6,698 bases of DNA from Rubritepida sp. (lineage in GTDB: Bacteria > Pseudomonadota > Alphaproteobacteria > Acetobacterales > Acetobacteraceae), in assembly GCA_028291485.1 (NCBI GenBank), contig JAQGHZ010000193.1:1-6698 (forward strand), written 5' to 3'. Positions 5,665 through 6,698 of this stretch are shown piece after piece (the stretch's first letter is position 1; every line of letters begins with the position of its first letter). The position numbers and the translations under genes were made by a program. The notes beneath the pieces were generated by a model. It searched no databases. It saw nothing but the letters and a program-made list of their open reading frames with translations, and had not been told where the DNA came from.

Positions 5665-6698
5665 TGCGCTACGACCCTCAGACCTTCCAGGGCCTCACCT
5701 GGCATGACGCCGTCCCTCGTTTCACGGACGGCAGCGACACGCCGCGCGCCTATCTGGAGCGCTGCCTGGAGACCGTCGCGGAGAAGGAGGACGCCGTCCG
5801 CGCCTTCGTCGTCTACGACGGCGGTCTGGCGCGCGAGGGCGCCGATGCGAGCGCCGCGCGCTGGAAGGCCGGCCGCCCGCTCTCCCCCATCGACGGCATG
5901 CCCATCGGCATCAAGGACCTGATCGAGACCAAGGAGTTCCCGACGCAGATGGGCTGCGCCGCCTATGCCGGAAACTTCCCCCGGCGCGATTCCGCGATGA
6001 TCCAGGCCCTGAAGCAGGCCGGCGCCATCATCTTCGGCAAGACGGTCACCACCGAGCTCGGCCAGAGCGAGCCCGGACCGACGGTGAACCCCTGGGATGC
6101 CACGCGCACACCGGGCGGCTCCTCCTCCGGCACGGCTGCCGCAGTCGCGGCGGGCATGGTGCCGGCGGCGATCGGCACGCAGGTCGGCGGCTCGATCATC
6201 CGCCCCGCCGCCTTCTGCGGCAACATCGCGCTGAAGCCGACCCAGGGCGGCATCCATCGCGGCGAGCGGCAGGGCTCGAGCCAGAGCACGGCCGGCGTCC
6301 ATGCCAACAGCTACGAGGACATGTGGCAGGTCGGCATCGAGATCGCGTCGCGCGCCGGCGGCGACCCCGGCGCGCTCGGCCTGATGGGCCCGATGACCCC
6401 GCCGCAGCCGGTGCGCCCGGAGCGCCTCGCCGTGCTGGAAACCGAGGGCTGGGCGCTGCTGCGCGACAGCGAGCGCGATGCCTTCGAGGCGATGCTGGAG
6501 CGCATCCGCAAGCTCGGCGTGCCGGTGCTGCGGCGGGCGGACCATCCCTGGATCGAGGCGCTGGAGCGCATCACCGCCCAGGGCAAGGCGGTGACCAACG
6601 TCGTAGGGGGCTTCGAGAATCGCTGGGGCCTGCTGAACCTGGAGGAGAACCATCCGGGTGGAATGAGCGCGCTGGCGCTGGCGCGGTTGCGGATCTCC
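5664..6698 (+). CDS. Amidase-signature family hydrolase (3' end beyond the window)
   Basis: Amidase of the GatA-like amidase signature family, 345 codons present and still open at the window edge, where full members are usually about 400-500 aa. The Ser-cisSer-Lys triad is complete: K84 in PIGIKDLIET, S153 in the Gly/Ser-rich GGSSSGTAAAVAAG, and the nucleophile S177 in GTQVGGSIIRPAAFCG. The spacings of 69 and 24 residues equal those of the malonamidase E2 triad. The start ATG overlaps the dehydratase stop (TGATG at 5662-5666). Known of the family: hydrolysis of C-N bonds in amides, carbamates, ureides or Gln-tRNA transamidation. The absence of gatB/gatC and the location in a catabolic-looking operon argue for a free amide substrate. 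No signal peptide, so cytoplasmic. Substrate unknown. Confidence 0.93.
   Translation, partial: MRYDPQTFQGLTWHDAVPRFTDGSDTPRAYLERCLETVAEKEDAVRAFVVYDGGLAREGADASAARWKAGRPLSPIDGMPIGIKDLIETKEFPTQMGCAAYAGNFPRRDSAMIQALKQAGAIIFGKTVTTELGQSEPGPTVNPWDATRTPGGSSSGTAAAVAAGMVPAAIGTQVGGSIIRPAAFCGNIALKPTQGGIHRGERQGSSQSTAGVHANSYEDMWQVGIEIASRAGGDPGALGLMGPMTPPQPVRPERLAVLETEGWALLRDSERDAFEAMLERIRKLGVPVLRRADHPWIEALERITAQGKAVTNVVGGFENRWGLLNLEENHPGGMSALALARLRIS

Noticed and set aside
5658..6653. 331-codon minus-strand open frame opposite the amidase
   Set aside because: It is a GC-driven shadow. The plus strand has an intact amidase triad with correct spacing.

Overview
The window is very GC-rich, with codons ending almost always in G or C. 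It carries gene families typical of the large accessory catabolic and transport gene sets of soil or environmental Alphaproteobacteria. An Acetobacterales member of the Roseomonas type is my best guess, inferred from codon use and gene repertoire and not shown by any phylogenetic marker. I see no rRNA, tRNA, CRISPR array or insertion sequence.

Layout: (1) 85-1389 (+) encodes a flavin-dependent monooxygenase of the NtaA/SnaA/DszA family in the luciferase-like superfamily. (2) 1391-1603 holds debris on the minus strand. Its 3' end reads as the C-terminus of an oligopeptide ABC transporter ATPase, and further upstream it reads, across a frameshift, as the N-terminal part of a family 5 peptide-binding protein. 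This is what a peptide-transporter operon would leave after losing everything in between. (3) 1661-2656 (+) encodes a periplasmic solute receptor of the Bug/TctC family with no membrane subunits nearby. (4) 2668-2988 (-) encodes a small, probably secreted protein of unknown function; a perfect 38-bp palindrome lies in its signal-peptide codons. (5) After a 197-bp divergent spacer, 3186-6698 (+) is a tightly packed operon: an HSD10-like short-chain dehydrogenase, an IlvD/Edd-family sugar-acid-type dehydratase, and an amidase-signature hydrolase that runs off the window end.

How the genes may work together: the last three are separated by 1 nt and by an overlapping stop/start, so they are very likely co-expressed. 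Amide hydrolysis, dehydration of a hydroxy acid and NAD-dependent oxidation of a hydroxyl could be steps in one catabolic route. The substrate cannot be read from the sequence. The receptor could supply a carboxylate substrate to such a route, and the monooxygenase may once have been paired with the now-degenerate peptide-type transporter. Both links are inference. The individual enzymes belong to known families. The least explained items are the operon's combined role, the transporter remnant, the palindrome and the small secreted protein.
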